Assembly (NCBI GenBank): GCA_947579665.1
Contig: OX388341.1
Coordinates: 26,483,147 to 26,547,146 of the forward strand
Source of the DNA: Sympetrum striolatum
Taxonomy: Eukaryota > Arthropoda > Insecta > Odonata > Libellulidae
Direction of reading: 5' to 3'
Length of the DNA: 64,000 nt
In this document: piece by piece, positions 13,301 through 25,560 of the stretch
Layout: each line of letters opens with the position of its first letter
How positions within the stretch are numbered: the stretch's first letter is position 1
Notes under the pieces: generated by a model
Databases searched by the model: none
Told to the model about the DNA's origin: nothing
What the model saw: the letters and a program-made list of their open reading frames with translations, nothing else
Translations under genes and position numbers: made by a program

Positions 13301-16300
13301 ATTCCGCGATGCCTCGCGTGGTTTTGGCCTTCTTATGGGCTGATTTCCATAACTCGTGATATTATCGATGGTTACCATTTTTATCAGTGCACACTTTTGT
13401 TCCGAATCTACGATTTCTGAATTCGGTGACAAGTGTTTTGCTGTCCGTTCTCATTTTTATGATGGTAGGCTGTAGAAGAGTATACCTAAAAGTCAACACT
13501 CATTAATTTGAGATTAAAATACATTTCGCGATACTTTATAGCTTACAGTTATTTCTTGCCATAGAAGCAGCTATAGTTCTGCATACAGAATATACGTTTG
13601 GAAACCTGTGTATATTACTGGTTTAATTTACTTTTCAAATGCAAGTAAACTTTAAAAAATATTACTATGAAAGCTGTTTTAGGGTGGAATATGAGCAGCT
13701 CACATTATTATTCTGAGATATATATTTCCAAGTATATGTATTGCAAATCGACCCATTGAAGAGTATTACAATGCTTATGTTGAGCTTTGACTTTTATTTC
13801 TTCCTTTCAATTGGAATAAGAGATAAGCTGTTTTATTCTAAATGCAATGGTTTTTTACATTTTTCCAATGAAGCTGTAAGTCTTTTATATACGTTTAGTA
13901 TGAAGGAATAATCTACAAGTGACCTCTGAATAGGTTCAATTGTAATTTGATGTATGCATATTAAGATACCTGCAAGATTGATTTTCTATAAAAATTAAAT
14001 TCCGCTTGATTCATTTCATGGTTTCTATGTTCCTAATAAAAGTATATTAAAGATCTTGCTTTAGGTGTTAATGCATATATTACCATTCATTTACGTTACC
14101 ATACGATAAAATTGACGATAAAAATTGCCAGGATCAACATAATCACAATCATGTTACAAAGTATGACTTCCATCTATTAGTGATTTTTGAGTTTCTTTGG
14201 TATGTACTCAAGCGAACTATTTGTTCGCGTACCTGATCTAGTCAATTCATCCTTCGTGGAAATAAATAACTTGACTCATTCTCATCGTGAATTTTGAATG
14301 GTAAAATAGTTCATTTCCTTCACTCACTTTTACCCTTTGTCAATCTCATGGATTCAGTGTGAGCATCCTGTCTACGAGCGGGGCTATCCACACAGCTTCT
14401 TCGTGGAGTTGAATGAATCTTATACCACTGAAAATTTTAATTAACTCCGAAATAAACTAATACAAACCCACAGACGCCATTAAGTATAAATATTTAGAAA
14501 ACGAATTCGAAGTGAGTCCCTCTTTTTTTTCGAATGCGGGCACTATTTTAAAATTTAAACTCGTACCCCTTCTAAGACGCGTCCTCCCTTCCATCGTCAA
14601 CCTCGTGTTGATCTTTCCAACAAGTGACAACCGTCTTTGACGATGAACTCATCTAAATGTACATATTTTATGACTCTTAGAGTTCTCTTTCATCGATTTC
14701 CCAGAGAGTGAATTACGGCAGTCGGAAAGGTTAAGTACATATTGATAAAGTAGTTGTGTTCAGAAGGAGACCGAATGGAACTGTAGGACTGCGGGAGTCA
14801 CGAATTCCAACGCGACTTTTAATCTCTACGAGATTTTCCATTCAATGAGGTTGCTCACTCCCTTCGAATGTGTGCTTGAAGTGGAGAATAAATTACAGAA
14901 GACGCACTCCGGATATCTTGGACTCTTCTTGGAATACAGTTCGGCAAACCTTGGATGATTTCGATTAATTTACAGCTGTTGATTTTAGAGAGGAAGTACA
15001 TTAAGTGCTTGATTGTGACTGAGATTCAGGAGTTAAACATTAACAACAGTTGTTCAAATACACGACTTAATTATTCATTCCATTTCTCAGTATCAATTAC
15101 TGACTTTCTATTTCCTTCCCATTTAAAATGAAAATTATTTGACCTTAGTTGAATTAATTACGTTTGCAGTATATGTATTCTGCAGTTACTTTCAACGTTT
15201 GTCAGTGTCGTATTGAAAGAGGAAGGGGGGCGCGTTTCCCGTTTAAAAACGTCAAAGAAATTACTTCACGTCTTCTATTCATTTTAAGTGACAGCTTGAC
15301 TGTTTGAGTTCTTTTCTGATAACCACACAATAATTCCTACTTGCCGATTTCCTAACTTACATGCACTGAAAATTAATGAATCTTCAACCCTTGAAGATGG
15401 TAGCGTGGCAATTGAAATGTTCATACACTGGGTGATCCCTAGCAGGTTAGTAATCCAGGTCCGTTGTCTTCAGAACCGGTTGCAATGCAGCACTGAACGC
15501 TAACAAAGACGACTTTTGGAGTGTTTTTAAATAAAATCTTTCTAAAAATATTTTTAATGTTATATGAGTGTTCATTGCCTACATTCAAGGATAGATCCTA
15601 AGATATGAGGTCTTCATGACTGTTCCCTCACGACTGCTGGTGAATGCGCTATATCCATAGGCAACTTGCTTACTCATATTTCACGTCAACATTATAAATT
15701 ACATAAAAATGTTCCGAACATTAATATCCTATGTTTTTCTAATACATTTTAATAACGCGTGAAATTTTAAGTGATTCCGTCGGATGCAAAAACGACAAAT
15801 GTTGGGGAAAAGCGCTTAACATCTCCAATTTCCTCCCTTTCATTCAGATCGGCCATCGTCGGAGGAAATTGTCCCCGTCTTCCTAATTTTTCTAAACGTC
15901 GACGTCCAAAGCAAACGAATAAACCCCTAAACGAAATGCGTTCGAATTCCTCCATCGCGAATTTCTCAACTTACGTAACCTAAAACTGTTGCGTACCACG
16001 AACTCCGAAGAACTCCAATTTGCGTTCATGGCACGATAGTGGAATGCTTAAGGAGCTACAAATACGGGACAGATGACGCGTTATTTTGCCTTCCACCGGG
16101 AGCAATCGAGTTTAACGCCGAATTCGGAAGATTGCTCCGGATTCCACGCGAGCAAACGCAACTTCGGAATCAAATTTGTGCTGAAGAGAGCTGCGAATTG
16201 CACTTTATTCGTCTTCGGCCTTTTTGCCACCGCACGTTTTACGGTCGTATTTCAACCGAAGGCATGAATGAATGAATTTATTAGGCGAGGTTAGGTCCGG

Positions 16301-16950
16301 GAAGGTCACGTTTCCATTCAACCTCGTTCATCAGTATGTTTTGCGTATAACTGAAATGAATTGAAACCAAAAATAGATTCTATGGGAAGAAAACTCTTCT
16401 TGAATCAAGCGTGGAACAGCGACAGAAAACAACCGAATTCTTGGAAAAATACCCACTAAGGAAAGTAGTAAAAAAAACCGGAAACACGTTTAATTGGGAT
16501 TAAAATTACAAATAAATGTATAAAAATATATTTTTTAACTATTATAGTCTACGAAAGTAGAAAAAAATTAATTTAATAATTATAATTTAGCATTAGGAAT
16601 TATTAGGAATGAATAGCACAAGTTACTATATAAGTGTTACCAAAATATACACCGTAATTTCCTTATAATATTATACGGTAAGTGCGTAGATAAGTAGCGA
16701 AGGTTTTGCCTATTCATAGCAAACTGTTGTTAGCAATTCACAAGTTTAAATTCTGGATCATTATACAAATATCAATGTTACCCCTATCTCTTTCCTCATA
16801 AAAAATAGCTGTAAAACGCATTATGTAACTCGCAAGTCCATGACTTTCTCCCTAGGGGTAACTGTTAAAGCCGATTCATAAACCTAAATCATCCCTCCGA
16901 ATGGCGTTCTTAATTAAAAATCACAAAATTAGCTCATCCTCCGAAAAATA
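13300..16950. other. AT-rich non-coding stretch with a GC-mixed island at 15.77-16.3 kb
   Basis: No gene recognised. At 15.77-15.98 kb two ORFs overlap on opposite strands, and at 16.04-16.27 kb two + frames overlap, indicating low stop density rather than coding. Confidence 0.5.
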
Positions 16951-19400
16951 TATCACTCTCTGGACATCTTTGTCTCCGCACTTAGGAATCCGCTGCGATT
17001 TTTCCGGTGGACTTTTGTATTCTTACTGTAGATAACGTTTACTCTCCGGAAAAAAAACATATGTAAGAGGACTTCGCGAGGAGGATTCAGAATTTCTTCC
17101 AGCATTCCTGCATCTGATCGCTGCGAAAGATGGAGGGGAGCCATCTTTTTCCCGCGGGCCAAGTACGGACTTCAGGAGTCCATCGACAATCCAACTCACG
17201 CGCCGCGCCCCCTTCGTCCCCGCATTCTTCTCTCTCTCGGGTCGCGGGACACTTCTGAAGGCCATTCCACGGCAGACTCGCGTTTTCAATTACCCGCCGT
17301 CTCCTCTCCACACCATACACACGTTTGCCTATTCCGGCCGACGAAATTTCACAACCAAGTCTCCCTTTTTAGGGCGGGCGCCATTTTAGTTCCCATTCCT
17401 CTTTTTTTACGACCGTAATTTCCACGCAAATCCTCGCTTCCGGGCTTAATCCTTCGTTATGGACGGATAACGGCTTTCATAAACCGGCGCCGCGCACCCC
17501 TTTCCCTATCCGGATCAGGATTACTCGATCCCCTCCTTCGATCCCTCTCCCGATGTATTTGTCATTTGGAGGCGTATTTTTAATATGACGAAGCATCGAA
17601 TCTAGCGCTAGGTCCTTTAGTTTTAGTGCGGCTCTGAATAAAGCGTGTTGCATGTCGGGTATTGATTTACTCTCATTCATGAGCTACGCTGTGATATCTT
17701 TCCGCGGAATAGAACTTCGTAGAAATTATTTATGCTCAATTTGTTAAAAGCCGCTTCTACCCACGAAAACAATTTCCATGGAATTTCACTTCGATATTTG
17801 AAAAATATCTCTGTCAATCTCACTAATAAAATTTTGATTATTATTTATTATTCTGTAAAACATTTTACATTTCCAATGTTTCTATATTCGTTCTCTTAAT
17901 TGGTCAAATCTCTTTGTATCGAAACCCTAGAGACTGTCACAAAAACTAGGGAATTTCTAAATTCATTGTTTAACTTTAATTTTTACATTCATTGTGTAAC
18001 TTTTTTATCGTTACTTAAATGGAATCAATTATAAATCATTTTACATTTTGTAAAAACTCGTAAATTCAAATCTTTTAGCCTCCAACGAATTTTCCATCTT
18101 TCTATCTATATCATCTACTTTCTGAAATTTGTTCTCCTTCTTCTATCCTACTCTTTACTCCATTCTTTCTAGAAATATCCAATTAGTTTTATATTTTCAT
18201 CGTCTTTCCGATCTTTTCTAGATCTCTATCATTTTGTAGTCTTTACTCCATTTATGCCGTCTCTTCTCTTCCAAATATCTCTCTTTTCCTCTTCCTAGTG
18301 TTCTCCCTTCCTTCCGTTTAAACAACATTTTATTCCTCTACTCTCCCTTCGCATGCATTATCCACCGAATAAAAATATGCTATCCCCTTCCGTCATTCGC
18401 ACTACATCCATATCATACGTATTCGATTGTTTTTAATGCCCGGCTTTTCCTGAGGGGTAATCTCAACGTTCAGATACAGAGACCTCCGCCACCGCTCCCA
18501 TCGAAAGACCGGATTTTCTGAGTGAACGGCTCAGATAAAGAGTCCCTCCAGATGTCTGGTGCATCCTCCGCTGCAATGCCTCCGGGAAACATTTTTTCTC
18601 TCCAAAGTCGGTCGTGTATTTTAAGCCACCCTTTTTTTCGCCAGTCGCCCAAGAGTCCTTCCCTATCGGCGGCAATAAAACCCGGGGAGATCGGCCTGCA
18701 TGTCATCTCGTTGCATCCCCGGAGAGGCTTTAACTTAGTTTCGCCGAATTTGATTCCCCGAGTGGAGAAGGATCGTTGCCACGAGGGGATCATCCTCTAT
18801 CCGTCCTTCCTGGTCCTTCAACGTCTTCCACCCATCGCTCTTCCCCCCACCAAAAGGGTAAGGCGCCGTTCTTTTTCACGAGCGCTCGGATTCGCCCTCT
18901 CCCCATTGTGAAATCCTCCTTTTCCGGCGATATTGCCACTCGGATGCGAATCCCGATCGCGGATTCTTGGCACAGACAGAGAGGGAGAGACGTGGTAGTG
19001 AAAGAGAGAGAGACGCCCCACCGCCTCGCTCGACTGTGCGGAAGGGTCTCGGCCATCAGCCCTCCTTTTTTCGCGGAAGGCCCCGAAAAACCCTGAGCAT
19101 CAAATCCATCTCCCCGGTGCGGGGAACGCCGGAGCTTTTTCAATCGCCCCCCGTTAATCTCTCGCGGAAAATACCACGTGAAATTTCAAACAGATGCGAA
19201 ACATTTTTGCGATAGAGTGGCGTCCACTAGAGGAAAGTGTCCTCTAAAAGGCATGAACCAGGTCGGATTCCATGCGCTCCGCGATATTTTTTATCCACTA
19301 GTGGCTCGGACAGGTACTTATAAGAGGAGGATTAGCTCCTTTTTTGCCCCGAGCGCCGAGGCAAAAAAGGGATTTTCGGTACTTTGGGAATGATTCGAAT
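16950..19400. other. Two CpG-rich segments (16.95-17.55 and 18.45-19.4 kb)
   Basis: GC- and CpG-richer than the flanks, with many short overlapping ORFs on both strands (up to 129 codons). They are separated by pyrimidine-leaning AT-rich DNA at 17.7-18.4 kb. Could be unmethylated regulatory islands. No exon recognised. Confidence 0.4.
19338..19370. repeat. 11-bp-stem hairpin, ccttttttgcc / ggcaaaaaagg
   Basis: The two 11-nt arms (19338-19348 and 19360-19370) are perfectly complementary around an 11-nt GC-rich loop. It lies at the 3' edge of the 18.4-19.4 kb CpG-rich block. No function is assigned. Confidence 0.6.
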
Positions 19401-21170
19401 AACAAATCGTTTAGGCGATGTTGCAATATTCCCATCGAAATGTTTTCGCTGCGTTTTATTCGTCCAGGAGTATAGGTTTTTGATATTCACGGATAATTCG
19501 GCAGCTGCGAGTCTGCAAATACAGGAATCCGCCTCAATTATCCGCTTTATTATGTATGGAATTTAACAGAGTTCGCCCGAACGTGTATTGCTGATAGGCC
19601 TTTTCATTTATTCGCGAATTCTCTTTTTAATCCCCCGAAGAGAGACACTAAAATTCTCGTCGGAAAAAACGCCTATCGAACGCATCGTACGAATTCAATA
19701 AATATTTTGGCTGAACAAAATATCCGACGTCGAAATTAATCCGTATGTCAAATGTTAATGAAATCGACGAACTTAAAATGATCTTAAAATGTCGAGTGGA
19801 AATAACGGACGGAAATAAAATTATAGGCAGGGTCAATAACTGATACATTTTATCCAATAGCCATTAAAAAAGCACGAGAGAGAGAAAATGTCCAATATTT
19901 GCTCATTTCAAATCCGGAAAAATACCTCGTTGCTGATAATATAATGGAAAATTCACTCCATAAGCCTAAAATATACAAGATTCAAATAAAATGAAAGTGT
20001 TTGGAAACATCTGCTGATGAAAATAATACTTCTAAATATCTTCGCAAACTCAATATTTTCCCACTGTTTTCGACAAAGTAAATACCATGCATAACATACA
20101 TGTTACGATAAAACGGGAAAATACATCCGTAATATCCGTTCGTCTCCAAATTAATTATTATACATTTTTTTCGCTCGAGATATATATAATATTTTATTAT
20201 CAAATCAAACGTTTTATATTCTCTAGTTACATCGCCATAACCAGAAATACGAGAGAGGGTGAAACCTATTACCTGTGGCCTATTTCTTCAATAAGTGATT
20301 TCGAAAGTAGATAACACAACCGAACGGTAGAGATTACCCAATATCAAAGCCACGCAATCATAGAGATTCCCTGGGTGAGTCTGGGTGGATTTGTCTTCTA
20401 AGCGCATACTGAAAATATAAAAAAATATTTCGATGATATTTATCGAAACTCGGATTTTAACACGTACGTAGATTTTTAAAATTGCATTTGAGAATCGATT
20501 TTTAATATCAGTAGTCCATACTTGGAGGTCCTTGCTACGGAACATATACGATTTTTGTAATTAATTATTTAAAATTAACATTACTTAATGAAATTTCGAT
20601 CTTAAATATATCTTACTTATCATATTTTTTATCTAAACGTAGGCGTACATCCTTTTCCCACGTAGGACTATCTCTACATCCCTTCTACCGTCTCTCAATT
20701 TAGATTTGAAAAAAGAAATAAACAATCAATCAAAGAATTGCCATATATTTCTTTCAGTAGATGAACAGGATTCATAAGCGGGCACGCCAGAAACTCATGC
20801 TGAGAATGTCATGTAAAAAAGGGGTCTTCCTTATTTTTTATGACATTCATTTTTTATTTCAGGTAAAATGGATTCTGCCTGAAATTCAAAGTCTATATCG
20901 TATTGATTGCAATTTATAGAGATCACACTCGCAGTTCAATATTTTGTTTTTCTCGTATTATGTGCATCTCTGTTTACACACAACAATAGGGTTACTTAAA
21001 TTTTAATGATGGTCATTTCAATCCTGACTTGGCATAGTGTCTCGGGTCTAAGATTGTCTAAACTCCTACAGCAAAAGTTAACGTTGAAACTAAGGCGAAT
21101 AGAAAAGAAGGTAATTCTAAACCGAGGCATCATAAGTCTATACCTAATCGGGAAACAGTCATCAAACCAA
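19400..21170. other. AT-rich intron-like sequence
   Basis: Low GC, stop-dense, with no recognisable exon. Contains the recursive-splice candidate at 20863. Confidence 0.5.
20845..20868 (+). other. Candidate recursive splice site (weaker)
   Basis: The run cattttttatttcag|gtaaaa (junction 20862/20863) repeats the zero-exon arrangement of the 42194 site and has the same GTAAAA donor. The pyrimidine tract is short but nearly pure. Confidence 0.25.
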
Positions 21171-23650
21171 AGCACATTGAAACGAGTCGCATCCACCGAA
21201 ACTCCCCCGACGCAGTCACAGCCATAGCGACTGCACTCGCCACAACCCCTCTTTAGCCTGGGATAGTCAGCGGTATCGGACATAGCCGCCATCGGATGAG
21301 ATGCGCCGAATATAAACAGCCGCAAAACCACCCGACATCCCCTCACAAACCAATTACACATTCCTCCATGTCCATACTCGCTCTCTCTCTCTCACACCAA
21401 AACCAGCCCATCCATCGCTTCCTCTCTTTGGTGCTCGCATACAAAACCTTAACACTCCTGCCAGTCCATTCATCACGCCCTCCTCCATTCCTTTTGTACT
21501 CCTCCAGGATCTTGCACGTCCCCCTCCTCCGCCACCCTTCATTCTTCACGGTTAACATTCACCGATACAAGCACAGATTTTCGTGCGTTTCCTCTCCCCC
21601 TCTTCCCCGGGAGAGTCGAATCGAAATTTATTCCTTCGATCGCGGGAGAAAAAGCGGGACCACGCCCATCGCGGATAATTTATTTTTTCCAAATTAGCTA
21701 CCGCTCCCGGCGGCGAGGAGGAATTCACGTAAACGACTGGGGAAAATCATCTCCTTGGGTAACGCGAATTTTCGCGGGAAAGACGCGGGGAGGAACGGTC
21801 CCGTGAACCGCACAAAACCGGGCAAATACGGCGTCCAAACAATGGACTCGGTTCGACGCTGGAACGAGGGGGATATTGGGGATGTTATGTAAATAACTTT
21901 CCATCAAATAACCGTCACGTAATTAACTTAAAGGTTCGAAAAGGTAGCGGTTCAAACATTTACCTTTAACTGAATACCCAAACGGGCCTCAGCCGGGAAT
22001 TTGCTTTCGGCATTTCAATCGCTTTAAGCGACGCGTCGCCCTCTTCTCTCCCCCCCTTTCCCCCCTGAGCCTCCCGCTTCTTTTTTGTTCCGCCTCGTGG
22101 TTCGAATTATGACACACGCCATAAAGAGTAAAATACCGATCCAATTTTCTGGCACTGTCGCTAAAAATAGTGAAGTTCATCAATATGAATGCACCCTCCG
22201 ACGTGTTTTTATTCGCCTTTCCCCGTCGAGAGGGACTCCTATTCAGATATTGATAAATTTTACTGCCTCCGATTTTTTTTCCGAATTGCTCAGAGATGCA
22301 TGCTAATTCCGGCTCCGAATTTACATGGTTCTTTGTGTCCTGCACGCGTACATTCGCACGTGTGCGCCTGAATATGGATGCGAATGTGTATTTTTCGCTG
22401 TCGTCATTAGTTCCGCGTTTTTCGTCGGGCGCGTGACAGTATTTTCGTTCAGCTCTTTCCGTTTGAGACTTAGTTCTTCGGTTGTTCGAATCTTAATCCC
22501 CTTTAATCTCATTTACTCTTACGAGTGAACATGAATCAAACCTTTATACATAAGGCTGATGAATATTCTGCATCAACTATTCTACGTTTCGTTCTTCACC
22601 TTCTCTATCTTAAAAATGTATTTTCCTATCAATATTGCATGTTATCTACTTAAAAAAAATATTCACTTACCTTCCTATATTCTGTTCTTCATTGATACTT
22701 TGGATTTTATTTTAAGCGCATTTACCACCGAATATCATTTACCATGTACGTATATTCTTGTTGGAAATCATCCTAACGTGACATTACCATTGCTCCTTTT
22801 ACATCATCTCAATCATGACCCTTTATTTAATTATTAATTACACCCTTTCTTTGATCAAAGTTTTCTTGCAGCGCATTGAGTAACTCTTTCTTTTTATTGA
22901 ATTTATCTCGATAATAGTGTTGTTTCAGCTAAGGTATGCGCAAACATGAAATCAGGCACTCGTGGATGAAGAAAAACGTTGACGATCGATGGGATTACGG
23001 TAATTAGATTCTCATTCCACGTTTTTACCGGTTGTTTGGCGACGAGACACTTTTGTTTGTTTCAAAACAAGTTCCAAATAACTGTGATGAATAACTTAAA
23101 AGGGCTGATTTTGTTTAATTGGATTTCGTAACATCTCTCAACTCAAATCTCTCCCTATCAACATTTCGACCATTTTCTAAAACGCAGTTTTCCTGTTTAC
23201 GTCTGTGTTTTGAATAACTTTCCTTATTTGGTGATCAGTCATTAAGTTATTAATAACTGAATAAGGATTGAGTTTATCGTGATTCGAGATTCTAAAATAA
23301 CACCATAGATTCGTATATATACCTATAGTACTTATATTGTTCTTATGATTCTAGTATAATCGAAATTGGAAAAATAGACTAACTATGTCTAATTAATATG
23401 AGTGAGCAAATATCAAAGAGACTTTTAATCACACAAATTGATTTGAATACCAAAAAATTTTCGGAACAATACGTTTTAATAATAGATCTTCATGAAAAGG
23501 ACGTATGGTCAGAATATTTTGTAAAGCTATATGAAACGCCTCGTGCGGAAATACGAAGGCCATATGAATGCTTTATTCGAAGTAAGCTCTTTGTGGATTA
23601 ATTAATAATTAAATAAGCATTCCGTCCCTTTCATTAAATTCCCCTTTTCG
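21170..23650. other. C/T-rich block (21.3-21.7 kb), then GC-mixed and AT-rich sequence
   Basis: gaatataaacag at about 21308 is TATA-like and lies just before the C/T-rich block, but no start or exon follows convincingly. Downstream sequence to 23.6 kb is AT-rich with short unrecognised ORFs. Confidence 0.4.
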
Positions 23651-23679
23651 GAAAAAGCTCTTTTATTCTTATTACCATT

Positions 23680-24022
23680 CTCGCCGGACGTCTCGTTGTC
23701 CGTCCGAATTGAATCTGCTGAATCACACATTCGCCCGCACAAAACGTAAAAGTCAGTGATTTTCTACTGCCACGGTCTTCTCCACTCGAGTGTTGACGGC
23801 TCTCCTGTTTACGATTCACTAAATGGGACCGTAAGAAAACTTTTCCCTCCCATTATTTCTATTTAGTATTAAGTTTTGCGCCGCCGGACCAAATTGAGCT
23901 TATTGTCGCACCCTTTCCACTGAATCGCATATTTGCCAGACTGAAACGTTAACTCGGTGATTTCGGGCCGCTCTCCATTCGAGTGTTGACGGGTTTTCCG
24001 TTTATGATCCATCGTCAAACCG
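23680..24022 (-). repeat. Degenerate direct duplication (offset about 193 bp) with peptide-level conservation
   Basis: The segments around 23680-23822 and 23875-24012 align with a 193-bp offset and small indels. The best-conserved core on the minus strand reads cgtcaacactcga followed by tggaga. Translated on the minus strand in matching frames the copies give NRKQESRQHSSGE...LTF...AGECVIQ and DHKRKTRQHSNGE...LTF...SGKYAIQ. The open frames are 23634-23819 and 23869-24096. Many differences are conservative at protein level (N/D, S/T, S/N). I do not recognise the sequence. It could be a duplicated exon, a fragment of a mobile-element ORF, or an old tandem repeat that happens to be open. Confidence 0.6.
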
Positions 24023-24079
24023 CCACCACTTGTCACACGTATCTTTGGGCCTCCCACAAAGGGGAAGCAAAGGCGCCAG

Positions 24080-25560
24080 AATCCCGTGTTTTGCACCGGC
24101 GACTGGTCAGTCGGCGACCGTCATCTTGAAGGCAGAGGGATAAAAAAGGGAGAGGACGGAAGGGAAGGGGTTGAAAGGATGCGAGATAGCGAGGAATGGA
24201 AGAGGAAGGAAATAAAAGGAGGAAGGCCGTATAAAAGTTTTTGCGCTCGAAAGAGCCGTTTTAGTGATTCGAGGGGCAATAGATCCATTTCTCCGAAAAG
24301 GTATTGAGATGGGAAGTCTCTCATTTTTCGGGAGGCGAACACGGGAAGGGGAGGAAATGATATATATAAAATGGCGGAATGGAAGAAGGACGATAAGAAA
24401 GGCAGGAATACGTAGAGGAGTAATTGGCCGTATAATGGGAGATCGAATTTTTGGGTTGGGATTCAGCGGAGACAGGTTGTGTGGGCTTCTCTCTCAAACG
24501 AGACAACAATGTCAAAAGGGATTCTTTCGTTTCCCCGCCGCCATTGTACTCGCGTTCACTTTGATTCTTCGGGCTGCGCGGATTCCGAGTCAAAAGAACC
24601 CGAGTAATTAACTGGGAATACTGCGATGTTTCCGCAAATGTGATTGTCCGCCATCGATTCGGTCTTGAGAGAGGATGCCTGACGCTCAAACGAATCCTTC
24701 CCCTCGGAAATTATTCATTCGGTCATTCCGCAGGTGAGCGACCCCCACCGCAGTCACAAGTCTAACATTTATTCGGGAATTATGAATATTCAAGCAACAC
24801 GCCCTTTTATCGAGGTAATAGCCATCTTAGGGAGGTTGATGAAGCGGATGATTCAGGGCGACGCACACCCCGCAGCATCGAATTGTAAAAATACGATCTC
24901 TCGTGTTAAACGAGCTGTTTTACTTACTTTTCTCCTCCCCGGAGATACCTTTGCCCTCTCCGCGTTCTCTCTCTCTCCCCGGGTTTCTTTTCCTCGACTA
25001 TCCCTTTCCGCCTCGGAAAAACCTCCTCCGAGCAACTCCGTCCGCATCCTCCGTACCTGCACCGCTGCGGTTCCGCCCAACCCTTGCGTCACGCTCCGCT
25101 GCCTCTCCGTCTCCTTTCGTTCTACTCTCTGAATCCTATCGCTCCGGGAAAGAATTTGCGTTACATTTTATACACTTTATTTCTGCCTCGAAGAGTGGTG
25201 GCGAGGGGAGCAAAAATAAAGGAGAAGAGAAAGCGAATCCCAGCGCTCGTTGTGTCGGAAAAGTTGATTTCGTCCGCGCACTGAGCTTTCGGTGGCTCAG
25301 CCGAAGGGGAGTAAGGTGAGACGGAAGGCAGAAAGGGTTTCGGAGGGTTGCAGGTAAGGAGGGCGAAAAAAGGGGGTTTGAGTGCCGTGTGCAGGGAGAG
25401 GAAGCAGGAGGAGTGGGGGGATGAAAAGCAAAGCTACAAATTGTGAAAGATGATGGGAGAGGCTGAAGAAAATATTGAAAACAGGTGAAGGAAAGACGGG
25501 AGGATTTGTTTGTAGCAGTTAAGAAGTTCTCTTTTTATCGATTATCGTTCCGTCGACGAA
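24080..25560. other. Alternating G/A-rich, C/T-rich and G/A-rich blocks
   Basis: The + strand is purine-rich at 24.12-24.46 kb, pyrimidine-rich at about 24.90-25.14 kb and purine-rich again at 25.19-25.51 kb. Open frames of 115-138 codons track these blocks and overlap antisense frames, so they are not called. Confidence 0.55.
24708..24740 (+). other. Candidate recursive splice site (weak tract)
   Basis: The run attcggtcattccgcag|gtgagc has its junction at 24733/24734. The donor is good, but the tract is interrupted by purines and the surroundings are GC-rich, where CAGGTGAG occurs more easily by chance. Confidence 0.2.

Noticed and set aside
25340..25365. gttgcag|gtaagg
   Set aside because: Good donor but purine-rich upstream sequence, so no usable acceptor.
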